Part shown: positions 1-6,077 of the stretch, in pieces
Numbering within the stretch: position 1 is the stretch's first letter
Layout: every line of letters starts with the position of its first letter
DNA from: Armatimonadota bacterium
GTDB taxonomy: Bacteria > Armatimonadota > Zipacnadia > Zipacnadales > VGFC01
Assembly: GCA_016869015.1 (NCBI GenBank)
Contig: VGFB01000133.1
Span: forward strand, 1 to 8,291
Reading direction: 5' to 3'
DNA length: 8,291 nt
Translations under genes and position numbers: made by a program
The notes under the pieces: model-generated
Told to the model about the DNA's origin: nothing
The model's input: the letters and a program-made list of their open reading frames with translations, nothing else
Databases searched by the model: none

Positions 1-1152
1 AATGTGCCCATGCCGAACCGCAAGACCGACACCAACAACAACGGCGCCTTCTCCACCGACAACATCGGCATGAACTACGAGTACCCCGATGGAGACCACG
101 CCGCCCGCCAGCGCATCATCCGCGACCACCTGCGCTATCAGAAGGGCCTGATGTACTTCCTCGCCAACGACCCCCGCGTCCCGCAGGCCGTCCGCGAGGG
201 CGTGGCGCGCTGGGGCCTCGCGAAGGACGAGTTCCGACGCACCGACCACTGGCCCCACCAGCTGTACATCCGCGAGGCCCGCCGGATGGTCGCAGGCTAC
301 GTGATGACGGAGCACGACTGCCGGGGGGCGCGCGAGGCGGATGACCCGGTCGGTCTCGCCGCCTATACGATGGACTCCCACAACACCCAGCGCTGCGTCG
401 ACGCCGAGGGGCGCGTGCGCAATGAGGGCGACGTGCAGATCGGCGGCTTCGCGCCCTACCCGATCAGCTACCGCTCCATCATCCCGCGCCACGGCGAGTG
501 CGCGAACCTCCTCGTGCCCGTCTGCCTCTCCGCCTCGCACATCGCCTACGGCTCGATCCGCATGGAGCCGGTCTTCATGATCCTCGGGCAATCGGCCGCC
601 ACGGCCGCCGTGCACGCCATCGAGGACGATGGGGACGTGCAGGACATCGACTACGCCCGCCTTCGGGAGCGGTTGCTCGCCGACAGGCAGGTCCTCGCGT
701 GGACGGGCCCCCGGCCTGTGCGGGGGCTCGAGGCGAGAGCGCTCAAGGGCACTGTGGTGGATGACCTGCAGGCGACCTTCACCGGCGCTTGGGCCACAAG
801 CACCGCCAATGGTCCCTTCGTCGAGGCAGGCTATCGTCACGACGGGAACGCGGAGAAGGGCGAGAAGTCGGCGCGCTTCGAAGCAGCCCTGCCAGCGGCG
901 GGGCGACACGAGGTGCGGCTGTGCTACGCCCCGAACAACAACCGCGCCACCACCGTCCCGGTGACCATTGAGCACGCCGACGGCGCCACGACCGTCCTGG
1001 TCAACCAGCGGGAGGCCCCGCCCATCGACGGCGCGTGGGTGTCACTCGGGACCTTCGCCTTCGCCGCCGACCGCCCGGCCGTCGTGACCATCGGCACGAC
1101 CGACACCGAGGGCCACGTCATCGCCGACGCGGTGCAGTTCGTGCCACAGTAG
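1..1152 (+). CDS. FAD-dependent oxidoreductase with C-terminal golvesin/xanthan-lyase-type domain (5' partial)
   Basis: The reading frame is open from base 1 and ends at TAG 1150-1152, leaving 383 visible residues. The GTG at base 4 is not a credible start: the family's N-terminal Rossmann FAD-binding part (GxGxxG) is missing, so the gene begins outside the window. Residues about 1-235 look like the C-terminal half of the FAD_oxidored family (PF12831). Signs are a KTDTNNNGAFSTDN segment, the WPHQLYIREARRM stretch near residue 84, and a closing FAD-contact segment near residues 178-203 (SHIAYGSIRMEPV followed by GQSAATAA). Residues about 250-383 form a separate beta-rich module (VVDD, GYRHDG, CYAPNNN, ADAVQFV) like the golvesin/Xly carbohydrate-binding-like domain, which explains why homologues are often labelled xanthan lyase. 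The likely role is a redox or binding enzyme acting on glycans; the substrate is unknown. An AT-rich promoter region follows the stop directly. Confidence 0.85.
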   Translation, partial: NVPMPNRKTDTNNNGAFSTDNIGMNYEYPDGDHAARQRIIRDHLRYQKGLMYFLANDPRVPQAVREGVARWGLAKDEFRRTDHWPHQLYIREARRMVAGYVMTEHDCRGAREADDPVGLAAYTMDSHNTQRCVDAEGRVRNEGDVQIGGFAPYPISYRSIIPRHGECANLLVPVCLSASHIAYGSIRMEPVFMILGQSAATAAVHAIEDDGDVQDIDYARLRERLLADRQVLAWTGPRPVRGLEARALKGTVVDDLQATFTGAWATSTANGPFVEAGYRHDGNAEKGEKSARFEAALPAAGRHEVRLCYAPNNNRATTVPVTIEHADGATTVLVNQREAPPIDGAWVSLGTFAFAADRPAVVTIGTTDTEGHVIADAVQFVPQ

Positions 1153-1186
1153 ACGCTCCATACCGCGCTCTAACATAACAGTACAC

Positions 1187-1215
1187 TTGACATCTAGACC
1201 AAGTCTATATATAAC
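1187..1215 (+). promoter_or_regulatory. Near-consensus sigma70-type promoter
   Basis: TTGACA at 1187-1192 and TATAAC at 1210-1215 are separated by exactly 17 nt. The -35 box is a perfect match and the -10 box matches at five of six positions. It sits in an AT-rich stretch (about 1171-1235) that stands out from the GC-rich surroundings. Transcription should start near 1221-1224, giving a leader of roughly 30 nt before the ATG at 1251. It points at the secreted orphan gene. The prediction comes from sequence match only. Confidence 0.75.
1192..1210. promoter_or_regulatory. Operator-like dyad in the promoter spacer
   Basis: TAGAC (1195-1199) and GTCTA (1203-1207) form a perfect inverted repeat around CAA. 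Skipping one mismatch extends it by AT/AT on the outside, so 7 of 8 positions pair. It lies between the -35 and -10 boxes, where a bound repressor or MerR-like activator would act. No regulator gene is visible nearby. Chance is possible because the arms are short. Confidence 0.35.
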
Positions 1216-1250
1216 CACAATAGCGAGCATTCCTTAGGGATGTATGTGGA

Positions 1251-1838
1251 ATGAGGTCATTAGTGCGCATTGCGGCTACCATACTCGTTGGTGTTGCTGG
1301 AGCAAGCGCTGTGGGGCAAGTACAGTGGTCTCCAGCGGCCTCCATTACGGCCCCGGGATCGATTGCCTCCGGAAATCCACACATATACCACTACATCTAC
1401 ACAGACAACGCTAAGATCCAGTTCTGGATCACCTGGACGATAAACGACATCGACACGATCCCTGCCTTCCCCCCCCCGGGCACGCCTGTCGGGGATGCTG
1501 CCTGGGCGCAGCAGAGGGTCTACCCGGCCCCTGTCGGAGACAAGCCATTCCGAGGCTCCTATCAGTTCGTGTTCTTCCGAGAGGAGAACAGCCATGTCTG
1601 GAACGTCGTGCTAATGGGGGAATGGGATCCCGGCATGGGCGGACCGGGCTACACAGACGATCTGAGTTGGCGCTTCTCCAACCTGGGAAGTCAGTACGGC
1701 ATGACGCACGTTGACCAGCAGTTCCGGCGAGGGAGCGAGTATGGGGCCCTCGTTCAGACGGGCTCAAACTGGGAACCGCCAGGCCCCCCGTGGGCCAGGT
1801 GGTTCTACTGGCTGGTGAAGTTCCGCGCTGCGCCGTAA
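1251..1838 (+). CDS. Secreted protein of unknown family, 195 aa
   Basis: I do not recognise this protein. It begins with a clear signal peptide: basic n-region MRSLVR, hydrophobic stretch IAATILVGVAGA, and a likely cleavage after ASA (residue 20) or AVG (residue 22). The mature part is about 173 residues, rich in aromatics (WITWTIND, YQFVFF, WFYWLVKF) and in Pro/Gly turns, with no cysteine, no transmembrane helix and no known catalytic motif. It looks like a compact secreted beta-type domain. The start at 1251 is supported by AGGGA at 1236-1240 (10-nt spacing); an earlier ATG at 1240 runs straight into a stop. It has its own strong promoter and faces the minus-strand operon. The first 200 bases are much AT-richer than neighbouring genes (about 45% GC by hand count over 1381-1440), which hints at transfer or a distinct origin. 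A run of nine C (1469-1477) lies in codons 73-76. It could be an adhesin-like, binding or structural protein; function unknown. Confidence 0.8.
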   Translation: MRSLVRIAATILVGVAGASAVGQVQWSPAASITAPGSIASGNPHIYHYIYTDNAKIQFWITWTINDIDTIPAFPPPGTPVGDAAWAQQRVYPAPVGDKPFRGSYQFVFFREENSHVWNVVLMGEWDPGMGGPGYTDDLSWRFSNLGSQYGMTHVDQQFRRGSEYGALVQTGSNWEPPGPPWARWFYWLVKFRAAP

Positions 1839-2032
1839 TCCAGCGCACTCGGTGGTTGGGTACGGAGCCCTGATGGCTCGTCGGATCGGGGAGACGGCCA
1901 GTGTCGCCGAGTGCCGGTCCGTTCCTTGGCGGAACCACGCGGAGGCCGGGAGATGGGCTCGTGGTGTCCTCGCTCGTGTAACGCCCCCCCGCCTGATGGG
2001 CGGGGGGGCGGACGGGCACACGGCTGCCCCTG
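1839..2032. other. Convergent intergenic region with predicted RNA structure
   Basis: These 194 bases separate the stop of the secreted orphan from the stop of the minus-strand alpha/beta hydrolase. I see no convincing gene. Several pairings are present: GCACTCGG (1845-1852) with CCGAGTGC (1907-1914), enclosing a smaller stem-loop made by ACGGAGCC and GGCTCGT around 1862-1881, then a GTTCC/GGAAC pair around 1920-1935, then the strong hairpin at 1982-2010. This may be a structured 3' untranslated region ending both transcripts. Confidence 0.4.
1982..2010. terminator. Perfect 12-bp GC hairpin between convergent genes
   Basis: The left arm 1982-1993 (CGCCCCCCCGCC) and right arm 1999-2010 are exact reverse complements around a 5-nt loop. 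It lies 22 nt past the stop of the minus-strand hydrolase and 143 nt past the stop of the plus-strand gene. Neither side has a T tract, so it is not a canonical intrinsic terminator. A bidirectional roadblock or mRNA 3'-end stabiliser fits its place. The stem is certain; the role is inferred. Confidence 0.5.
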
Positions 2033-2929
2033 CTATGCCGGCGACCCGGACGGTACGGGCCCGGCGGCGGAGGGCTCGGGCTTCGGTGGGGGCGGGTAGC
2101 GCGCATCGAGCCAGCCGAGAGACTCGTCCAGCACCTCGGCCTCCCACTTCAGCGAGTAGAAGGAGTGGTTGGCGCCCTCGATGAGGTGGTGCCGGAACGT
2201 ACGCCCGGCCTCGCGTGAGAGGCGCTCGTAATGCACGAGGCAGTCGGGGGTCGTGGGGTCGTTGGTGCCGTAGAGGTAGTAGATGTCGCCCCGGAACTCG
2301 ATGAACCGACGCCGCCAGTCGATCTGCTCGTCCTCGGGCGCGCTCTCCTCGCCTTCCCCCTTGCCGCCGCGCAGGATGGCCTTCCGGATCATCCCGAAGT
2401 TCAGCGCACCGCCGAACAGCTTCCTCCAGGTCTCCGGACGAAAGAGCTTCGACCAGTAGGTCTTCAGGATCGAGGCGCGCTTGGCCCGATCGGCGTGCGA
2501 GCGGTCGGCTGCGACCTGCGGCACCGACCAGAGCACCATCGCGTCGCACTCGGGGATCGTCGCTCCAGCGCCCAGCGCGACCTCCCCCCCCGAGCACACA
2601 CCCACCAGCGCAACCTTGCTGACCCCCGTCTGCTCCACCAGCGTCCGCGCCGCCCGCTGGGCGTCGGTGATCATCGTGCTGATCGAGGCCTGGTGCGCGT
2701 CGCCCTCCGAATCGCCGCGTCCCCGGAAGTCGAAGGCCAGGCTGGGGAAGCCCATCCCCGAGGCCCGCCGGGCCATCTTGGTGAACATCTGGTGCGGGCC
2801 GATGCGGTATCCCGCCCAGCCATGCAGGAACACCAGGCCCACATCCCGCCGGCGGGGCGCATCGTCAGGCGTGAAGAGGACCCCCAGGAGGGTCGCTCCC
2901 CGGTTGACGAAGCGTACGTGCTGTTCCAT
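2033..2929 (-). CDS. Alpha/beta hydrolase with Cys in the nucleophile position
   Basis: A 298-aa cytoplasmic alpha/beta-hydrolase, with no signal peptide. Features in order: oxyanion-hole segment FLHGW (residues 34-38), the DFRGRGDSEG strand-turn (67-76), nucleophile elbow GVCSGG (110-115), a probable lid or cap about 140-207 with a charged insert, acid residue D224 in GTNDP, and general base H255 in GANHSF. In the elbow pattern Gly-x-Nuc-x-Gly the nucleophile falls on C112, as in dienelactone hydrolases; S113 is one place off. The tail (279-298) is rich in Pro and Ser. The start is fixed because an in-frame stop lies two codons upstream; its ribosome site is weak (GGTGA). It is the last gene of the minus-strand run, 84 nt after the oxidoreductase. 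It probably hydrolyses an ester, lactone or thioester; the substrate is unknown. Family call sure, function not. Confidence 0.88.
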   Translation of the reverse strand: MEQHVRFVNRGATLLGVLFTPDDAPRRRDVGLVFLHGWAGYRIGPHQMFTKMARRASGMGFPSLAFDFRGRGDSEGDAHQASISTMITDAQRAARTLVEQTGVSKVALVGVCSGGEVALGAGATIPECDAMVLWSVPQVAADRSHADRAKRASILKTYWSKLFRPETWRKLFGGALNFGMIRKAILRGGKGEGEESAPEDEQIDWRRRFIEFRGDIYYLYGTNDPTTPDCLVHYERLSREAGRTFRHHLIEGANHSFYSLKWEAEVLDESLGWLDARYPPPPKPEPSAAGPVPSGSPA

Positions 2930-3013
2930 CGGTCAAGTCATCACCAGTTCGTAGATACGCCCCACTGAGGAGAACAGTTGCGCCGCGCGCCAGGCTCCCG
3001 CGCCGGCCGCACA
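2930..3013 (-). other. 84-nt gap between oxidoreductase and hydrolase
   Basis: This gap has no recognisable gene. It has GC-rich sequence after the oxidoreductase stop and a weak ribosome site before the hydrolase start. I see no convincing promoter, so continued transcription from upstream is the simplest reading, although this is the longest gap in the run and a separate start cannot be excluded. Confidence 0.4.
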
Positions 3014-4051
3014 CTACGGCAGCTCGACGGGTCGCCCCTGGTCGCAGGAGGTGTAGACCGCCTGGAAGAGGGCCACGGACTTGCGCCCCTCCCGGCCGTC
3101 GCACTGCACGGGCGCGCCCTGCGTGATCGCGCGGGTCATGTCGGCGATGATGTGCGGCGGCAGGTCCTCGGGCGCCGGGTAGTCGTCGAGGCTCAGGTCC
3201 ACGGCCTCGGGGCTCTCCCATTCGCCCGCCGAGCCCGCATCGCCCTGGACGCCCTTGAACAGCACGAGGTCCTGGTTCTGCCAGGCGATGGTGCCCCGAT
3301 CCCCGCCGATCTCCAGCCGCGTGCCCTGGTCCGGGAAGGCGGTCGTGGTCGTGACGATGACGCCCGTGGCACCGCGCTCGAAGTCGACGATCCCCACCGC
3401 GAGGTCCTCCGACTCGATCTTGTGCGCGTAGGTGCCGAAGGCGCCCGAGACGGCGCGGATCGGGCCGAGCCACCACTGCAGCAGGTCGATGTAGTGCACG
3501 CCCTGGTTGGCCATCGAGCCGCGCTCGGTCGCGAGGCGGCTGCGCCAGCCCTCGGGCCAGCCCGTGGCGTAGTAGGCCTGGCTGCGGAACCACTTCATCC
3601 GCAGATCGCCGAGGATCACCCGGCCGAGCGCGCCTCCCTCGATGGCCGCCTGGATGCGATGGTTGTTCGGGTTGTAGCGGCTCTCGAAGTCGACCGCCAA
3701 CACGAGCCCGCGCGCATCGGCCTCGGCGATGGTGGCGTCACACTTCGTGACGGTCAGGTCCATCGGCTTGGTGGTGAACGCGTGCTTCCCGGCCTGCAAC
3801 GCGCGGAGGGTGAAGTCGCAGTGCATCCCGCTGGGCGTGAAGACGCCGACGCAGTCGATGTCCTCCCGCGCGAGCATTGCATCATACTCGGCTATCCACT
3901 CCACCCCGAGCTCGCTCGCGGCCTTCGCGCCGCGTTCCTCGAGGATGTCGCAGACCGCCACCAACCGCGCCCCGGGCGTCTTCACCGCCTTGTTCGCGCG
4001 GTCACGGCCCATGCCCAGACCAACAATGCCGAAGCGTACCTCGTCGGCCAT
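3014..4051 (-). CDS. Gfo/Idh/MocA-family NAD(P)-dependent oxidoreductase
   Basis: A 345-aa protein of the usual length for this family. Residues 1-120 are the Rossmann fold: GIVGLGMG (8-15) binds the dinucleotide and the strand ending at D35 precedes the usual cofactor-ribose contact. FTPSGMH (71-77) is the typical strand before the catalytic helix. The family's EKP motif appears as TKP (94-96), keeping K95. The C-terminal alpha/beta domain carries GVHYID (184-189), matching the GxHxxD catalytic motif with H186 and D189. Enzymes of this family oxidise or reduce sugars, inositols or sugar derivatives. The longer frame upstream is rejected because MADEVRFGIVG is the natural N-terminus and GGAGG (4061-4065) sits 9 nt before this ATG. 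It follows the sialate O-acetylesterase by 46 nt in the same operon, which suggests a role in using the released sugar. The exact substrate is not deducible. Confidence 0.93.
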   Translation of the reverse strand: MADEVRFGIVGLGMGRDRANKAVKTPGARLVAVCDILEERGAKAASELGVEWIAEYDAMLAREDIDCVGVFTPSGMHCDFTLRALQAGKHAFTTKPMDLTVTKCDATIAEADARGLVLAVDFESRYNPNNHRIQAAIEGGALGRVILGDLRMKWFRSQAYYATGWPEGWRSRLATERGSMANQGVHYIDLLQWWLGPIRAVSGAFGTYAHKIESEDLAVGIVDFERGATGVIVTTTTAFPDQGTRLEIGGDRGTIAWQNQDLVLFKGVQGDAGSAGEWESPEAVDLSLDDYPAPEDLPPHIIADMTRAITQGAPVQCDGREGRKSVALFQAVYTSCDQGRPVELP

Positions 4052-4060
4052 CGATCTCAG

Positions 4061-4065
4061 CCTCC
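4061..4065 (-). promoter_or_regulatory. Shine-Dalgarno site deciding the oxidoreductase start
   Basis: GGAGG on the minus strand lies 9 nt before the ATG at 4051-4049. It favours this start over a frame that could be extended back to 4327, inside the upstream esterase gene. Confidence 0.8.
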
Positions 4066-4072
4066 GGTGATA

Positions 4073-4087
4073 GGGGTCTCCGACCCC
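4073..4087 (-). other. Small intercistronic hairpin
   Basis: GGGGTC (4073-4078) and GACCCC (4082-4087) pair perfectly around a 3-nt loop. It fills the 46-nt gap between the esterase stop and the oxidoreductase ribosome site. No T tract follows, so it is more likely an RNA-stability or processing element than a full terminator. It may also be chance in GC-rich DNA. Confidence 0.4.
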
Positions 4088-4097
4088 GGATTGCAGC

Positions 4098-6047
4098 CTA
4101 CTTATCCGTCGCGAACGGCACGGCCGGCAGTCCGGCCTGGTTGTACAGGTTACAGACCGGGTTGTTGCCCCAGGCGTAGCGCACCACGGCCGGCGTCGTG
4201 ACCTGGGGCGATGAGACCACGACGGTATCGCCCTCCACGGCCGCGTCGGCCCAGACGAACTGCTTGTCCTCGCCGGCGACGGCGAAGCCGTCCAGCTTCT
4301 CGCCCTTGACCACCAGCCCACCGCCAAGGTGATCGAAGGTCAGGTAGGCCTTCCCGCCCTCGACAGCCATCGCCTTGTACACCGGCCCCGAGTACTCGAT
4401 GTCCTGGCCGTAGGTCGTCCCCAGCGCGGCGAGGGCCAGCCGGAGCCCTACGTCCTGCTTGTTGCGCGGGTGGATGTCGGCGGCGTCGCCGATGTCGATC
4501 GTGCACGCCATCCCCACGTTCGGGAGCGCCCGGGTAGTGAGCCACTGCGACCAGCGGAGGTTCGGCCAGGCGTCGTCCTTGGGCACGTCATCGACGGCCA
4601 GGAAGTTCGCGAGCTGCACGATGAAGACGGGGAACTCCCCCACGCCGAAGCGGTCGCGCCAGTCCTGGATGAGCGTCGGCAGCAGCCGCGCGTACTGCTC
4701 GGCGCGGCCGGCGTTCGACTCGCCCTGATACCAGATCGCGCCCTTGATACCGAACGGCACAAGCGGCGCGATCATGGCGTTGTAGAGCACCGAGACCTGG
4801 TTCGGGTTGCTCTCCAACCGTTGCGGCTGGGGGGTGCACTCGGCCATCGGCTTGGCCGCGACGCACCGCCACTCACCCGCGAGAGCGAGTGTTGCGCCGT
4901 CCGCGGCCTCGAGCTTCAGCTGGTCGGCCTGGCCGTAGATCCCGCCGCCGCCTCCGGTGTCGAGCACACGCACGGCGATGGTGTTGGGCCCCGTTTTCAG
5001 CAGGTCGGCCGGAAGCGCGTAGTCGCGCGGTTTGTCCCAGGCATCCAGGGCGCCGACCTTCACGCCGTTCACGAAGGTCGTGTCGCGGTCGTCGATGGGA
5101 CCCAGGTGCAGCGTCGCCGTCTTGCCCTGCCAACCCTCCGGCAGGTCGATCACCCGGCGGAGCCACGCGACCCCGTCGAAGTCCGGCAGTCCGCCCTCTT
5201 CCCACCGGCAAGGGATGTTGATCGGCTTCCACGCCGTGGTGTCCAGCCCCGGGTCGGCCCAGCTCGCGCCCGCCGCCGAGCCCGGGTCGTTCGCCGCCCA
5301 CCAGGCGTCCATCTGCTGTTCCCAGGTGGCCTGGAGCTTCGCCTGATCCGCGACCAACTTCTGCAGCGCGTCGACGGCCGGCGCGAAGTCCGGCATCGTC
5401 TTCAGCGCCTCCCCGCTCACCCACGCCTCGGCGATGGTGCCGCCCCACGAGCTGTTGATCAGCCCGATCGGCACCTCCAGGTCCTCGTTCAGCTTCCGCC
5501 CGAAGAAGTAGCCGACCGCCGTGAAGCCTCCCACCGTCTGCGGCGAACAGACCTGCCACTGGCCGGCCACCAGGTCCTGCGGCTCGAAGCCGACGACGTT
5601 CGGGACGGAGAACAGGCGGATCTGGGGGTGGTTGGCCGCCGCGATCTCCTCCTGCGAGTTGTTCACTCCCCACAGCCCCCACTGCATGTTCGACTGGCCG
5701 GAGCAGATCCACACGTCGCCGAACAGGACGTTCCTCAGCGTGACGGTCTCCGAGCCCGCAATCGTCACCTCATGCGGGCCGCCCGCCGGGCAGGGGCCAA
5801 CCTTCACCAGCCACCTGCCGGTCGCGTCCGCCTGACCCTCGACCGTCTTCCCGTCCACGCTCACGTTCACCGTCTCGCCCGCCTTGGCCCAGCCCCACAC
5901 CGGGCAGGCGATGTCCCGCTGCAGGACCATGTCGTCGCTGAACAGCGGGTGCAGAAAAGGCCTCTCCGCGGCCTGCCCCCAGGCGAGGCCGGAAACCAGC
6001 AGCAACGCGGACACGAGCCCCGCTGCACGCCTCATCGTCTTGGCCAT
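4098..6047 (-). CDS. Secreted sialate O-acetylesterase-like protein (SASA/SGNH family)
   Basis: 649 aa, similar to bacterial sialate O-acetylesterase family proteins. The signal peptide spans residues 1-24 (MAKTMRR, then LVSALLLVSGLAW, cleavage near WG|QA), so the enzyme is exported. Residues 30-105 form an N-terminal beta domain (LFSDDMVLQRD start typical of the family). The SGNH esterase domain is split. Block one starts at SGQSNMQW (116-123), with S119 the nucleophile, and includes INSSWGGT (198-204). Residues about 260-395 are an inserted beta-galactosidase-type jelly-roll (WLRRVIDLP, TTFVNGVKVG, NTIAVRV). Block two has WYQGESN (439-445) and D524-x-H526 in ADIHPRNK, completing the triad. 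The C-terminus carries a further beta domain. It removes O-acetyl groups from sialic acids or, in many environmental relatives, from other acetylated glycans; with no sialic-acid genes here, the latter is likelier. The start is supported by GAGGAG (6054-6059) 6 nt upstream. It lies 30 nt after the nitrilase. Confidence 0.93.
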   Translation of the reverse strand: MAKTMRRAAGLVSALLLVSGLAWGQAAERPFLHPLFSDDMVLQRDIACPVWGWAKAGETVNVSVDGKTVEGQADATGRWLVKVGPCPAGGPHEVTIAGSETVTLRNVLFGDVWICSGQSNMQWGLWGVNNSQEEIAAANHPQIRLFSVPNVVGFEPQDLVAGQWQVCSPQTVGGFTAVGYFFGRKLNEDLEVPIGLINSSWGGTIAEAWVSGEALKTMPDFAPAVDALQKLVADQAKLQATWEQQMDAWWAANDPGSAAGASWADPGLDTTAWKPINIPCRWEEGGLPDFDGVAWLRRVIDLPEGWQGKTATLHLGPIDDRDTTFVNGVKVGALDAWDKPRDYALPADLLKTGPNTIAVRVLDTGGGGGIYGQADQLKLEAADGATLALAGEWRCVAAKPMAECTPQPQRLESNPNQVSVLYNAMIAPLVPFGIKGAIWYQGESNAGRAEQYARLLPTLIQDWRDRFGVGEFPVFIVQLANFLAVDDVPKDDAWPNLRWSQWLTTRALPNVGMACTIDIGDAADIHPRNKQDVGLRLALAALGTTYGQDIEYSGPVYKAMAVEGGKAYLTFDHLGGGLVVKGEKLDGFAVAGEDKQFVWADAAVEGDTVVVSSPQVTTPAVVRYAWGNNPVCNLYNQAGLPAVPFATDK

Positions 6048-6077
6048 CAGTAACTCCTCGGACGTGTGGTGTCCCTA

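Noticed and set aside
4..6. GTG as a true start for the FAD-dependent oxidoreductase
   Set aside because: The frame is open to base 1 and the family's N-terminal FAD-binding half is missing, so the gene is cut by the window edge.
1852..2184. Possible small plus-strand gene after the orphan
   Set aside because: Its translation is basic and low in complexity, it runs through a hairpin and into the hydrolase gene, and it has no convincing ribosome site.
1764..2597. 277-codon minus-strand frame overlapping the orphan gene's end and the alpha/beta hydrolase
   Set aside because: It is Arg/Ala-rich, crosses the strong 1982-2010 hairpin and conflicts with two well-supported genes.
4073..4087. Intrinsic terminator between esterase and oxidoreductase
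   Set aside because: The stem is only 6 bp and no T tract follows, so it is listed only as a small hairpin.
2978..4201. 407-codon plus-strand frame antisense to the oxidoreductase
   Set aside because: No domain signal; the minus strand carries a clear Gfo/Idh/MocA protein.
4329..6053. 574-codon open frame on the plus strand, antisense to the esterase
   Set aside because: It is rich in Arg, His, Pro and Val with no recognisable domain, and it mirrors a gene with a full catalytic triad and signal peptide. Long antisense frames are expected in GC-rich genes.
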